Positions 22,525 through 34,100 are shown, counted from the stretch's first letter. The stretch is 64,000 nt of DNA from Bactrocera neohumeralis (GCF_024586455.1 NC_065920.1:47699824-47763823), one strand, 5' to 3'. Notes: a model not told the origin generated them from the sequence alone. Numbers and translations are program-made.

Positions 22525-23012
22525 TGGAACCAATTGAGTATAACGTGTCAAGGTCCCGAGATATGTGATTTCACTAAAAAGTGGGTGGTGTCACGCAGAT
22601 CTCGCTTATTTAGTTATTTAGTTATTGATTCATTGCGCTTTTAGCTTAAGTGTTTAAGGAGATATGTATATTAAATTTATTAAACAGCGCGGCCACGCCT
22701 ACTTTTTCAAAATTGTTTGCCTACGCCAGATCATATCAATTTACAATTCAATGTTTACTTAGTGCACTTTAAAAGCTTTCAGTTAATGGCGTTTTGTGGG
22801 CGTGTTAGTGGTCTGATTACACCCTTATACAAACTCGTAATTTATTTCTAATTTATTTTCTAAGAAACGCGAATACCAAGATGTCTCAAATTTTACTCAA
22901 GTTTCAGCTTAAGACATACAGGCAGTCACCCGGATACATTTTAGGAGATACGAACAACCGTTAGATGAACAAAGCAACTATACTCTGCAGCAACATGTTG
23001 CAAGAGTATAAA
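22525..23012 (+). repeat. family-alpha-related dispersed repeat, diverged
   Basis: CCGAGATATGTGATTTCAC, GTGGGTGGTGTCACG, GCGCGGCCACGCCTAC, GGCGTTTTGTGGGCGTG, and the end GTTGCAAGAGTATAAAA follow the family order. The GGAC array is missing. Confidence 0.65.
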
Positions 23013-23084
23013 AATGGAAAAAAATGTTATTGCAAAGCCCCATTTCTTAAAATCAATGTCTAATTTTACTTGGCTCTTTTTAAC

Positions 23085-23850
23085 GCCCATTAGAGATAGT
23101 ATATGGTAAAATACTTCCTTTAAAACTTTTTAACTCGATTTTTATATTCCTTTGAATGTTTGCAAATGTCCCACTTAATGTTTAAAATAACAGCTATATA
23201 TGAAAATGTTACAGAACCAATTTCAATAAAAATAATTTTGCACTAAATTGTCTGTTGCGCTTCCATACGTCGCAGCCTAAAGGTGTTTGTATTATTTTTA
23301 ACGTATTTTTTCCATAAAGGGCGCATCTTTCAATTTGTAGGTATGCATCCGTTTCTTATTATTGAAATTAATTTTCGAAAAGTAACGTTACGTATGCTAC
23401 GTTTTATAGCATTCCCGACTACATCTTTAGTTACACAAATCATCTCTCGTCGCGCAATTTAATTTCGTCTGTTAGGCAGTCTTTTTCGCCGTACAACGGT
23501 ACTTACCACGTTGACGCCACTGCTCTTAGCATAGCATACGCCTTAACACTTTCATTTCCTGGCTCGTTTCTTGTTACGCTGCGCCTCGGGGTCATTATTG
23601 CGATAGGAATATTGTCATTACGGATGTTGTTACAGCGTTTATAGCTCTAAGTAGGTAGGTATGGCCACGGGCAAAATAAATGTCATGCATCGTATGTCTA
23701 TCCTCTACTTCGGTGCAGGACGCGGTGTTGGTACGAAAGGGGTTTGATCGCTTAGCTTATATAATTTAATGAGTTTTTTTATAAATATGAGTGATTGCCA
23801 CGAAAATATGTGGCGTTTTTTGAGCAAATGGTACCCATAACATGCCTTTG
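23085..23850 (+). repeat. family-delta dispersed repeat, copy 2
   Basis: Matches 52085-52775 in the same orientation. Landmarks: TTAACTCGATTTTTATATTC, AAATTGTCTGTTGCGCTTC, ATTCCCGACTACATC, CACTTTCATTTCCTGGCTCG, GCGCCTCGGGGTCATTATTG, AGTAGGTAGGTATGGCC and TGAGTGATTGCCACGAAAAT. No gene recognised. Confidence 0.75.
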
Positions 23851-25160
23851 CAATTATTCACCATTATAATAGAAACTGATCAACTTTTACGAAGTAAAAG
23901 AATTTCTTTGGCTATAAACGCCTTTGAGAATTCAGTAAACACTTAAAATACTGATTTGCTGATTATCTCAAGAGCTGGCCTTCCCCAACTTAAGTGTGCT
24001 CTTTAAGTTTACAGATAAGAACAAAATGATGATTCGCAGCAGCTATGACACAATGATGAAGTGTTAATTTCAAAACTTTTTTAGAGACGATTCGTAGGTG
24101 TGTGTTTACGTTCGAGAGCTCAAATATTCATTACACGATTTTATCTTGCAAGCATATAGTTGCCTGCATGTTTTTTCGTGGCAACACGTAGCCTCTTAAC
24201 AGATGTGCGTCTTCTTGCAAATGTGTGGCAGTTGCAGCGTTTGTGATGTGCGAGGAAATACAAAAAAAATCACTCGATAATATGTTGCCTTGCGCTAATG
24301 TTGTTGTTCTTTTACTGTTGTTGATATGGCGTTGCGCACAAAGTGCAACGGCGTTGACGTACGTCGCAGTCAACCCTCTAGGTTATAGAAATGAAAACAC
24401 ATGGTATACCAATTTACTTATCCGCCAGCCCACAAGTTTCTTAGTTGATGTTTCGTGCTATTTTTGTTTTACGCTCTTGATCCTTCTTCCTCCTTCATTA
24501 GTTTTATCGCCTCTCGTTGTTAAACAATTTAACAAAATTTTCTGTAGTTCCTCCACGTTGTGGTGCCTTGCACACTCACTCCACCCACGTGTCAATGCAT
24601 GTGGCATGTAGAATGACATGTTCTGTAGTGGGATGATGACAATTGCGTCTCACCAACGCCAATCATAACCGCCATCAGCACTCGCAATGTTTACCGCAAG
24701 TACCATGTATGCAGATGCTCTTTCTTAAAATATAAGCTGTAAGCACTTCAGACAAGTTTCTATAGTCGAAATATTCCACAATGGAAATGCCAACATTTAT
24801 GCGAAAATAGTTCTCTGACGCTACTAGTGATACGAAGTTTCTTATCTTTAACTCCGAAGAAAAACCCAACTGATTGGGTTAAGAGAATCTAGTGTAAGGT
24901 CGCCATTATAAATTATGAAAGATTTCTGTCAGAAGACACCGACCTGCTTAAAGCTCTTATGTTTATTCACAATTCTAAGATTTTTACCAAAAAGTTTTCA
25001 CATTAATTTTGTTTTTGTTTGATGAACCAGCAATTGCAAGATACTGGTAAGGAATACTGCAGAAGCGGTTGACGAGGTTAAGTATTGAGCTCATATCTAA
25101 AGTTTTGAGTAGTAAACAAAGTAAACCAAATTTTCATATTCAAAACTATAAGAAATTCAC
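23851..25160. other. stretch without recognisable gene
   Basis: About 1.3 kb. A 128-codon plus-strand frame at 24225-24611 overlaps an 80-codon minus-strand frame; neither shows a known domain, and I do not call them genes. Confidence 0.5.
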
Positions 25161-25161
25161 A

Positions 25162-27372
25162 CTTCTTCTTCTTAATTGGCGTAGACACCGCTTACACGAT
25201 TATAGCCGAGTTAACAACAGCGCGCCAGTCGTTTCTTCTTTTCGCTACGTGGCGCCAATTGGATATTCCAAGCGTAGCCAGGTCCTTCTCCACTTGGTCC
25301 TTCCAACGGAGTGGAGGTCTTCCTCTTCCTCTGCTTCCCCCGGCGGGTACTGCATTCAATACTTTCAGAGCTGGAGTGTTTTCGTCCATCCGGACAACAT
25401 GACCTAGCCAGCATAGCCGCTGACTCTTTTTTCGCTGAACTACGTCAATGTCGTCATATATCTCATACAGCTCGTTCCATCGAATGCGATATTCGCTGTG
25501 GCCAACGTGCAAGGGTCCATAACACTGTCGCAGAACCTTTCTTTCGAAAACTTGTAACGTCGCCTCATCACTTGTTGTCATCGTCCAAGCCTCTGCATCA
25601 TTTAGCAGGACGGGAATTATGAGTGACTTATAGAGTTCGGTTTTTGTTCGTCGGGACAGGACTTTACTTCTGAATCGCCTACTCAGTCCGAAGTAGCACC
25701 TGTTGGCAGGAGCAATCCTGCATTGGATTTCTAGGCTGACATTGTTGGTGGTGCTTAAGCTGGTTCCAGCTCAACAGTGATGTAAGTGCCAAGTCGCGAG
25801 TGCGACGACTGTTTGTTTGATGACAGGAGATATTTCGTCTTGCCCTCGTTCACTGCCAGACCCATTTTCTGTGCTTCCTTGTCCAGCCTGGAGAAAGCAG
25901 AACTAACGGCGCGGGTGTTGAGGCCGATGATATCAATATCATCGGCATACGCCAGCAGCTGTACACTCTTATAGAAGATGGTACCTTCTCTATTTAGTTC
26001 TGCAGCTCGAACTATTTTCTCCAGAAGCAGGTTGAAAAAGTCGCACGATAGGGAATCGCCTTGTCTGAAACTTCGTTTGGTATCGAACGGCTCGGAGAGG
26101 TCCTTCCCGATCCTGACGGAGCTTTTCGTGTTACTCAACGTCAGCTTACACAGCCGTATTAGTTTTGCGAAGGGATACCAAATTCAGACATCGCGGCATA
26201 AAGGCAGCTCCTTTTCGTGCTGTCGAAAGCAGCTTTGAAATCGACGGTGGTGTGTGTCGATTCTCCATTTCATGAGTATTTTCTAAGACTTAACGCATGG
26301 TGAATATCTGGTCTGTTGTTCATTTGCCAGGTCTGAAGCCACACTGATAAGGTCCAATCAGTTTGTTGACGGTGGGCTTTAATCTTTCACACAATACGCT
26401 CGATAGAACCTTATATGCGATGTTGAGGAGGCTAATCCCACGGTAGCACACTTAAATTCCAATCGTTGGGCATGCTTTCGTCCGATCATATTTTACAAAG
26501 AAGCTGATGCATGCTCCTTATTAGTTCTTCGCCGCCGTGTTTGAATAGCTCGGCCGGCAATTCGTCGGCCCCTGCCGCTTTGTTGTTCTTCAGGCGGGAA
26601 ATTGCTATTCGAACTTCTTCATGGTTGGGTAATGGAACGTCTGCACCGTCGTCATCGATTGGGGAATCGGGTTCTCCTTCTCCTGGTAATGTGCGTTCAC
26701 TGCCTTTCAGCAAGCTGGAGAAGTGTTCCCTCCATAATTTAACCTTTGGGGGTTCTACAAGAGTATGCTCCGGTCTTGAAACCTTCTGTAAGCCGCCGCA
26801 TTTTTTCGTAGAATTTTCGAGCATCACCCCTGGCCAGCTTATCAGGCTCTTCGTACTCACGCATTTCAGCCTCTTTCTTCTTCTATCTACAAATGCGTCT
26901 CGCTTCCTCTTCAACTCTCGGTATCTATCCCATCCCGCACGTGAGTGGTCGATCGTAACGTTGCGAGGTAGGCAGCCTGTTTTCTCTCCGCTGCGACCAG
27001 CTGTTGTTTTGCACTTTCCGAAAACCAATGGTTTCGGTTGCAGCTGTACGTAAGGAGTTTGAAATGCCGAGTTGTTGACGAGTGCTCTCAGAGAGCAGGA
27101 GTGCAAACCGAGTAGAAAATCGTTCGGCTGTCTATTGTGATTGCAGCTTCTCGATGTCGAACCTTCCTTGTGTTTGGTGGCGTGCGTTTTTTGCTGCACA
27201 GAAGCGGGTGCGAATCTTAGCTGCAACAAGATTGTGGTCCGAGTCGATGTTAGCCTCGCGCAACAAGATCTATCACAACATGATCGATCTGGTTGGCAGT
27301 TTTTCGATCCGGAGACAGCCAGGTAGCTTGATAAATCTTTTTATGCTGGAATCTAGTACTACAGATAACCAT
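25162..27372 (-). mobile_element. RTE-type LINE, copy C (longest in the window)
   Basis: Minus-strand copy from the middle of the endonuclease (MVICSTRFQHKK-like text near 27370) to the 3' tail. The tail reads, on the minus strand, AAGCGGTGTCTACGCC, then AATTAAGAAGAAGAAG. Compared with copies A and B it keeps both the reverse transcriptase and the complete C-terminal domain. It is 2.2 kb long and 5'-truncated, as expected for incomplete reverse transcription. Confidence 0.88.
25192..27229 (-). pseudogene. RTE endonuclease-reverse transcriptase, frameshifted
   Basis: Main segments are 27229-26486 (247 residues: end of endonuclease and linker, with DRYRELKRKRDAFVDRRRK, LKNNKAAGADELPAELFKHG and SMHQLLCKI), 26138-25755 (127 residues: RIGKDLSEPFDTKR, RQGDSLSCDFFNLLLEK, AYADDIDIIGLN with the catalytic Asp pair, GLAVNEGKTKYLLSSNKQ) and 25581-25192 (129 residues: HSEYRIRWNELYEIYDDID, LCWLGHVVRMDENTPALK, GGSRGRGRPPLRWKDQ, VEKDLATLGISNWRHVAKRR). 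The stretch 26140-26480 with motif A is out of frame. Intact motif C and the long open pieces make this one of the younger copies, yet it still needs several frame changes and has no N-terminal endonuclease. Confidence 0.85.
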
Positions 27373-27615
27373 AAATTCACACTGGTGGCTTTAAAACAAA
27401 ATTAACAAATGAGGAAAAAGCTCCTACACTGACAGATAGATCAGGTTCCTTAGAAAATACATATCTAGTATATGGTAGTCGGGGTTGTATCGACCTAATT
27501 TTATATATACAATTACTAAAAAAATTTTATATATAAAATGCACGTGTCACATTATCAGAGCAGGATTATCCAGAAATTTCAATTATACTAGTATATCTCA
27601 CATTTCAATGAATCC

Positions 27616-27745
27616 AATTTTTATATTCGACGTTGTGGCAGATCGTTCGGCTTCAGTAAATACGGTTTTACACCAAGATCTTTGCGTAAAATCTTCCAGA
27701 TACCAAACCCAATTGGCGAACGGCGACGAATGTCACAAATTATCA
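27616..27745 (-). pseudogene. fragment of DD41D (rosa-type) transposase
   Basis: The plus-strand text TTCGACGTTGTGGCAGATCG, then GTTCGGCTTCAG and ACACCAAGATCTTTGCGTAA, is nearly identical to 55640-55790 inside the intact transposase gene (encoding, on the minus strand, the region around DLPQRR and KDLGVKPYK). Small deletions break the frame. No terminal repeats accompany it. Confidence 0.8.
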
Positions 27746-27839
27746 GAGCTTGAACAGTTGTTGTTGATTTGAACAATTTTTTTTGTTAATAATATATTAA
27801 TATATATATTAATTGCTCTTGATTTGTGTACTGGAAACT

Positions 27840-28653
27840 GAATGAATCATGTGAAATTTTAAATTATGCCATATGGGAAGTAGGCGGGGTTGTTGTCCAA
27901 TTTCAACCATTTTCCAACGTGACATAAAAATTTTGTCGAAATCGGTTGTTTGAGTCTCGAGATATGGGAATTCGTTAAAAATGGGCGGTTCCACGCCCAT
28001 CGTCCAACTTTTTCACCGGCTCCCATAAAGCTATCTCATACCATGTCGGTGGTTTAATATCTCTTGTGTTTTAGTTATTGTTTTATCGCGCTTTTAGTAG
28101 TTTTTAAGATTACCGTTATATGGGGAGTGAGCGGCGTTATCCTCCTAATTCATCCATTTTCGCACTGTCGGTAGAAGTTCTTATACGATATTTACTCAGC
28201 AAATTTGGTTGTTATTTTAAACGTTTTAGGAGATATATACATTCAACTTTTTAGAGGGCGGTGCTGCGCCCACTTTTTCAAAAAATTTTGCTTACTGGTG
28301 TCCCTTTCTGCTGCTATCCTTTGTACATTTTTATACATTAACTTATTGCTTGGTTATGGCTTTTTATATGTTCTCGGTTGATGGCGATTTGTGGGCGTGG
28401 TATTGAACCGATTATTCCCATCTGCGAACTCGACATTTTTTTTGTACCAAGAAACATATATCAAGTTTCATCGGTATATCTAAATTTTTATTCAAGTAAC
28501 AGATTGCACGGACGGACGGACGGATAGATAGACATTCAACCGGATTTGAACTTTTCTCGTCAACCTGATCATTTATTTATATATAATCTTATATCTACAA
28601 CCGTTAGGTGAACAAAACTATGATTCTCGATAGCAACTGGTTGCAAAAGTATA
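27840..28653 (+). repeat. family-alpha-related dispersed repeat
   Basis: Ordered landmarks: GTCTCGAGATATGGGAATTC, ATGGGCGGTTCCACGCCCAT, CATACCATGTCGGTGG, GGGAGTGAGCGGCG, GGAGATATATACATTCAAC, TGTGGGCGTGGTATTG, a GGAC array at 28508-28530, CAACCGTTAGGTGAACAAAA and a degraded end GGTTGCAAAAGTATAA. Closest to the repeats at 18128 and at 33355 (minus). Confidence 0.7.
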
Positions 28654-28689
28654 ACTTAACATATGCAATTCATTCTTACAAGCTATGCT

Positions 28690-29095
28690 GACAACCGTGG
28701 CGCAATTCGGTTCCACCACCGCTATGAACAGATACCGGCTGGTACCAGGGCCAAATCAAAATTATGACAACGTGAGATCGGTCGAACTATACAAAGCCGT
28801 TATAGCCAAGATAGGTGAGGTTATTTCGGAGCTGAACTGGTAGCGGTTAAAAAAAAGGGCATCCTCCTGGTTACGCAATCGCAGGCGGACTAGATAATGC
28901 AGGTCATCAGAGCCTGCAATCCAGATTTGTCTACAGAGGAATAGAAATTTTTGAGGCCTTCGAGGACCCCATAGCTAAATCTGGCATGGAGATCAAAAAG
29001 GCAACAATACAGATTATGTCGTAGCTAAAAAAGGAATCCAGCAGGGAGTACAATAGCGGATTCACTAGGGTGAAAGCAACAAAATCAGCTCTTAG
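28690..29095 (+). pseudogene. possible DUF4780/LINE-ORF1-like relic
   Basis: Decayed reading text in three frames: NRYRLVPGPNQNYDN and KIGEVISELNW, then, in another frame, ACNPDLSTE, then FEDPIAKSGMEIKKATIQIM, and GFTRVKATKSALRLR. The phrase order and the ACNPDLSTE block recall the DUF4780-type domain common in insect retroelement-associated proteins. I rank this as a weak match from memory. Stop codons and shifts rule out function. Confidence 0.3.
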
Positions 29096-30060
29096 ACTGA
29101 GGTAAACCTGCCAATTGGTTGCCTGTAATTAGGCGTGCTTAACTAGTCGAACTGAGAAGGTAGTAGTAGTATTTTTTAGTCGCATGTGATTGATCTGGAA
29201 AGAAAAAGACCATAAAACCAAAACTTATTTAAGCATTGAAATCCGACGTAATATTTCGTTTTCCAGAGATTTTTAGGGATTCATAGGATACCTTCTTTTT
29301 ACGGATTTTTAACAGCATTGAAAACAAGTCCATAAGCCACGTTTGATTCAACCAAGATATTGATTGCGGCGCGGTGTTGATTGGCTTATATAATGATGTA
29401 AAAATATACAACATACCCCAAATTTTGGCTCTAATTAAGTTTCCTCAACTTTATACCAAAATTATGCAAAATTAGATTGATTTTTCTCTTAGCCAGAAGT
29501 CGGGGCGAAGACTTTATGTATAAACAAAAGTGGAGTTCATTAAAATTGAAATTGAGGCTTCTCGTCTCGCATTTCGTGATAAACAATTTTGTAACTCATA
29601 TCTTTATATGTATGTATGTTCGTTTGTTGAAAAGCTTCAAGAAATCTCTGAATAAATAAGTATTAGTTATTTATGAAGTGCAATATTTATTTTATTTTGA
29701 CTTCTTTAGAGTATTTCCATTCTCAAATTTTCATACCAGTTTTGTTTGCTCACTGCTTTCCAGGTTTTATGGTTCACGAAAGCTTTTGGTAAGCATTGCA
29801 GGCTTACCCTTAAGTCATGCCCGCTGTGCTATAACCTTAGTTGAATACACTAGTAAACAAATTTGTAATTTTTTTTTGTCACATGAAAATTTATATCAAA
29901 TTTTTAATATACTAGGGCTACCAAATAATAATATATCAATGAAAAAAAATGTACACATCATGTTTTCTTGTGACATCAAAACCTATACTTTCGTAAAAAG
30001 TACAAAATTCAGCCACACTTACAGAATTATTTCCTAATATCTAATAGATACTTATGATTT
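29096..30060. other. stretch without recognisable gene
   Basis: About 1 kb of AT-rich DNA. The 119-codon plus-strand frame at 29678-30037 is rich in Phe, Ile and Asn codons as expected by chance from AT-rich sequence; no domain recognised. Confidence 0.5.
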
Positions 30061-30955
30061 TCATGAATATTTGGCTTCCGGTAGGTACCTTTTAAGTCTC
30101 CAACGATAATCTGCTAGCATTCCTGGACTCCATTTCCCTTGATAACGCTTCTCCATTAAGGAAATGTTTTGATGGAACCTCTCACCTTGTTCGTCACTCA
30201 CAGCACCCAAATTTGCCGGAAAGAAATCTAGATGAGAGTCCAGCATATGTATTTTCAAGGACATATTACACCCCAAAGCCTTAAATGATATCATAAGTTC
30301 ATTTATTAAATCTTCTAATTTTCCGCTTTATGGTTACCTAGAAAATGTTTAACAACATTCACAAAACATTTCCAGGCGAGTTTTTCCTGATCATTCAGTT
30401 TTTCTTCAAAGCTCTTATCCTTCATCAATTGTCGTATTTGTGGGCCTACAAATATTCCCTCTTTGATTTTCGCCTCAGGTTTAATTTCTCTTTTAGATAT
30501 AAAAATCCATCTCCATCTTTCGGACTAGAATTCTCACTTTTTGATCGATTTGGAGGCATCGGCACAGACAGTTCGGCACTATGTAGGATGGGTCTCTTGG
30601 CCGAAGACAAGTTTGGATACTGGATAGTGTGTTTGGATTTGATAGTAATACCTTTTGTTTGAGTCAAACAAAAATAACAATCACTTACATGATCCTTTGG
30701 TTCCGTCCAAATCATTGGTATAGCAAATGACAAATGTCTATGTTCTTGTTTAGCCCAACCTAAAAGGAGCCTCACACACGTTACACAACATTTAAATGGA
30801 ACCCAGGATTTGTCTTGATTCCTCACAGGAAAACCAAAATAGTCTAAATAGCAATGTTCAATTAGTGATGTGAAATTTCGACGCTGAGATGTAAAAGTTA
30901 ATTCTCCACACACATAACAAAAATTGTCCGGGTTGTTCAAACACTTTCGTGGCAT
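30061..30955 (-). pseudogene. decayed arthropod multicopy cysteine-motif protein (MPRKCLNN family)
   Basis: The minus-strand frame from 30955 (169 residues) starts MPRKCLNNPDNFCYVCGE, with further cysteine pairs CCVTCVRLL and SDCYFCLTQTKG: a zinc-binding-looking N-terminus. It continues KSKHTIQYPNLSSAKRPILH and PMPPNRSKSENSSP. After YLKEK the frame shifts and the text EAKIKEGIFVGPQIRQLMK, DQEKLAWKCFVNVVKHFLG, then GCNMSLKIHMLDSHLDFFP, NLGAVSDEQGERFHQNISLM and KRYQGKWSPGMLADYRWRLK follows to 30061. I know this family as an unnamed, multicopy protein in many arthropod genomes, usually much longer, probably transposon-derived. Here the central few hundred residues are deleted, and the two ends are joined out of frame. 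A stop and frame change also lie near 30310. Its function is unknown to me. Confidence 0.7.
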
Positions 30956-31960
30956 ATTTACGATCTAACTAATGTAAATAAAATGTAATTTAGCAAACAC
31001 AATAGTTACACAGTCGACTAAATGCAGTTATGTAAACAAAGAAACGTATATGAGGTCAGAAATGAATATGTAGCATATGTATGTATATGTTGTCACAAGA
31101 AAACTGGATGTGATAGAAACAAAAATGTTATATATTTTTAATGAGGGTACACCAACATAAATAAAAATCATAACAAAGTTCATGTGACAGTGTTTATCAG
31201 TGTTATTTGTTTCCTGTTTGTTATCGGACAAACAGAGGAATTCTCGAAGTTTTAGCTCGTCTTTGAACAAGATCTGGAAGACGTCGTTAAGCTCTTTGAT
31301 GAAAAAATCGGTTTCATCTCACGTCCAATTTTGTGGCCTTATCATTAGAATATACCTAATAGAATATGAAATATTTGAAAATGAAGCAATTCAACTAAAA
31401 TATATTAGAAGATAGCTGTCTGAAAAAATGACGGTAGTTCCAGATCTCAATACTCACGAAAAAATTAACTCAGTTGTCAAATACGATACCTTAAATATAT
31501 TACCGCTATCAATATTCAAATGATATTTCAAAAGATAAGGCATGAAAAGTTCGCTTTATGTAATACTAAAGTACCCTGTACTTGTTCACATTGAAAGTAG
31601 CAAAGTCCTAGGATAGGGGACATCTTATGTATTTTACTCCTGCCATTGGTATTGTGACTAAATGATATTATATGTTTTAGATATCAGAGATAATGCTCCC
31701 AAGGTACCGAAGCAGCATAGGTCCATTATTAATGATGCTCGACCTCCTCAGCAAAAAACTCCTCGCCGTGCCTACATAAACTCGCTTCATCTTGATCGGA
31801 CATGTATGTATGTATGTTTAAATATAAAGTTGCATATTAAGTGCATGTACTTGTAAATAAATGTGTTTTTTATTCCACCATACGTGTATATTTGGGAGCA
31901 TGTTTTGCTCCGTTAGTCTCATTGATGCTGTAGAATCACCAAGTGATATAATTATGTATA
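30956..31960. other. stretch without recognisable gene
   Basis: About 1 kb, AT-rich; short frames only. No match to the repeat families described here. Confidence 0.5.
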
Positions 31961-32478
31961 AACAAGAAAAAACGTTAAATACCCTTCACAGGTGCATTTC
32001 TGTTAGTAAATATGTGTTCAGTTTGTATGGAAGCTATATTCTATAGTAATCCGTTCTGAATAAGTTTTTTAGTGATTACATTGTTGCCTTATGAAATAAT
32101 CTATACCAAATTTCGGGAATATATCTTTTCAAATGCAAAAGTTCTCCATACAAGAACTTTGATTCCCGATCGTCCAGTTTGTATGGCAGCTATATGTTAT
32201 AGTGGTCCGATATCGGCCGTTCCGACAAATGAGCAGCTTCATGAAGAGAAAATGACGTTTGCAAACTTTCAAAAGGATATCTTAAAAACTGAGGGACTAG
32301 TTCGTATATATACAGACAGACGGACAACCAGACAGACAGACGGAAATGGCTAAATAGACTCAGGTCGACATACTGATCATTTATATATTGTATATACTTT
32401 ATAGGGTCTCCGACGATTCCTTCTGGTTGTTACAAACTTCGTGACAAACTTAATATATCCTGTTCAGGGTATAAAAAT
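31961..32478 (+). repeat. family-beta dispersed repeat, complete copy
   Basis: Begins AACAAGAAAAAACGTTAAAT, then ACCCTTCACAGGTGC. The body has CTATACCAAATTTCG, AGTTTGTATGGCAGCTATA, TATAGTGGTCCGATATCGGC, AGACAGACGGACAACC, and the end is TATCCTGTTCAGGGTATAAA. The plus-strand frame at 32072-32353 lies inside it and is not conserved in the copy at 47306-47870, so it is not a gene. About 0.5 kb. Confidence 0.75.
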
Positions 32479-33250
32479 AACAACAAACAATAACAGAGTA
32501 ACACTTAAATTTAATTTTTCTTCATTACAGTATGAATTTTAGTGAAGGATGTAAATAATAATGTGTGGACGTCAGGGAAGAGTTCTTCCAAGGAAGCCGA
32601 AGTATTAGCCATTATGCTCCCAGTTCCACCTTTTACCATCAACAGCACAAAAGACATTTGACCGAAATGAAAACAAATATGCGGCCACTGTGGAAATTTA
32701 TTCGTTTGCCAGAGATGTCGAAATAAGGCCCAAAAAGACAATAGCATATCGTCACCTGAAATGCAAAATAACGTAACAACATTTTCGGAAATTTACAGTG
32801 GCATGAATGAAACATGAAATAAAATGGAACATGAGTGAATCAAAATTTTAATATTAGTTAAAACTGGTTTATATCTGACCGCAGAACCTGCAAATGTTGA
32901 ACATATGTAATATTATGTATGTAATTTGAAGTAGTGAAGCTTAATCAATAAGACACTCAATTTCGAATTTTTTGATGATACGTTATTTTGCATTTCAGGT
33001 GACGATATACACTGTCAGCAGAACAAAAACAATGAGTTGCAGCAATTTCGTTGTTCTTTTCGTTGTGCACTTTGAGCTATAGCCATAGCATTTCATTTAC
33101 ATAACAGGTTCCTCATGGTTGCTACCTGCGGTCGGATGACTGGTGTTGATGTTGCTCTGAATGGATAGCAAAAGTGTCAACATAAGTGTGTACACAAATT
33201 GGACCCTACAGCGATTGAAACAATCACCGAAACAGGAGCATTTTTTTCAA
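32475..33250 (-). repeat. family-gamma dispersed repeat, copy 2 (interrupted by a MITE-like element)
   Basis: The minus strand follows the order of copy 1 at 10615-11290: TTTCGGTGATTGTTTCAA, GGTAGCAACCATGAGGAACC, GCAACTCATTGTTTTTGTTC, then a 261-bp insert, then TTGTTTTCATTTCGGTCAAA, ACTTCGGCTTCCTTGG and AAAAATTAAATTTAAG. It is immediately followed (in its own 5' direction, 33355-34100) by an alpha-like repeat, as at the first copy. Confidence 0.72.
32747..33007. mobile_element. MITE-like element, 261 bp with 29-bp perfect inverted ends
   Basis: TATCGTCACCTGAAATGC plus AAAATAACGTA at 32747-32775 is the exact inverted complement of 32979-33007. The interior is AT-rich with no reading frame. 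Copy 1 of the surrounding repeat lacks it, which supports insertion. The target duplication cannot be read clearly; TA or TAT fits. Confidence 0.75.
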
Positions 33251-33354
33251 AAATTCAAAACTTTTCAAATACTGAGACCGTCTTAGTTTAGGATTCATTA
33301 CCCTAGATTTTCGATACAAAATGTTTATCATCGGCATAATCATTTTAATAGTCC

Positions 33355-34100
33355 CAGCATCTTAAATATAGTATATATAATCGGAATACTGCCACGCCTA
33401 CAAACCGTTATTAACCGAAAATTTTAAATTGTCATAACTAAGCCGCAAAATAAGATACTGAACAGTAATTTTGTACTACGAATTGCGATAACGAGGGGCA
33501 TCTGTGGTTTGAAAATATTTGGAAGCTGTATCACCCAAATTTGCACAAGAATTAAAAATTTGGCACCTTTCAAAACAACATGAAAATAGATGAAAGCGGA
33601 TGATAACCAAGTTCAATTCCCTTGTAACGGTTTTGTTAAGAACTACCAACAGAGCGATATATTCATAACAAGATAAAGTAAAATAGAGGAGGAGATATGA
33701 AAATTGGGCGATGGGGGTGACATCACTCACATTTCGGTGAAAATCCATTTTTGGGCCCTTTTTGGGCGTACCAAATTCGGTACAAAATACTTCCATGACA
33801 TTCCTTCAGCACAACGCGAAAATGGAGCAAAATCAGACAACAAACATCCTTACTTCTTATACATATAACACAATTTTAAATTCTATCTGATTATTTCACT
33901 TTCCAGTGTACAAATCCAGAACCAAGCAGTGTTTCTGGATAAAACTTATCGCAAATACAGATCTCAAGGTATTTAATATTGTGCTCAAAAGTTGTCGAAA
34001 TCGGACTATAATTTTTCAAGAACCCAGATCCAAATATGTGGACCATAGTCCGCATGAGAATCCTTTTCCGGTATTAGTATGTCTGTATGTAAAAAATGAG
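33355..34100 (-). repeat. family-alpha-related dispersed repeat (minus strand)
   Basis: Complement text shows the family order: TGGTCCACATATTTGG, TGGGTTCTTGAAAA, GTACACTGGAAAGTGAAATA, ATGGATTTTCACCGAAATG, GATGTCACCCCCATCGCCC and, near 33380, the TGCCACGCCTACAAA block (plus-strand text). The first part matches 10201-10252 and a fragment at 63365-63560. Confidence 0.6.

Noticed and set aside
24225..24611. 128-codon frame with a hydrophobic stretch, possible small membrane protein
   Set aside because: No recognisable domain, overlapped by an opposite-strand frame, and no start or splice context to support it.
26511..27053. 180-codon plus-strand frame
   Set aside because: Antisense shadow of RTE copy C, whose minus-strand frame carries clear family motifs.
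32072..32353. 93-codon frame in the family-beta repeat
   Set aside because: The frame is broken in the second beta copy and its end encodes the GGAC/AGAC-type array.
33001..33007. Splice-acceptor-like text (TTTTGCATTTCAG followed by GTGACG) suggesting an exon edge
   Set aside because: The same text is present inverted at 32747-32775, so it belongs to the terminal repeats of the MITE-like element.
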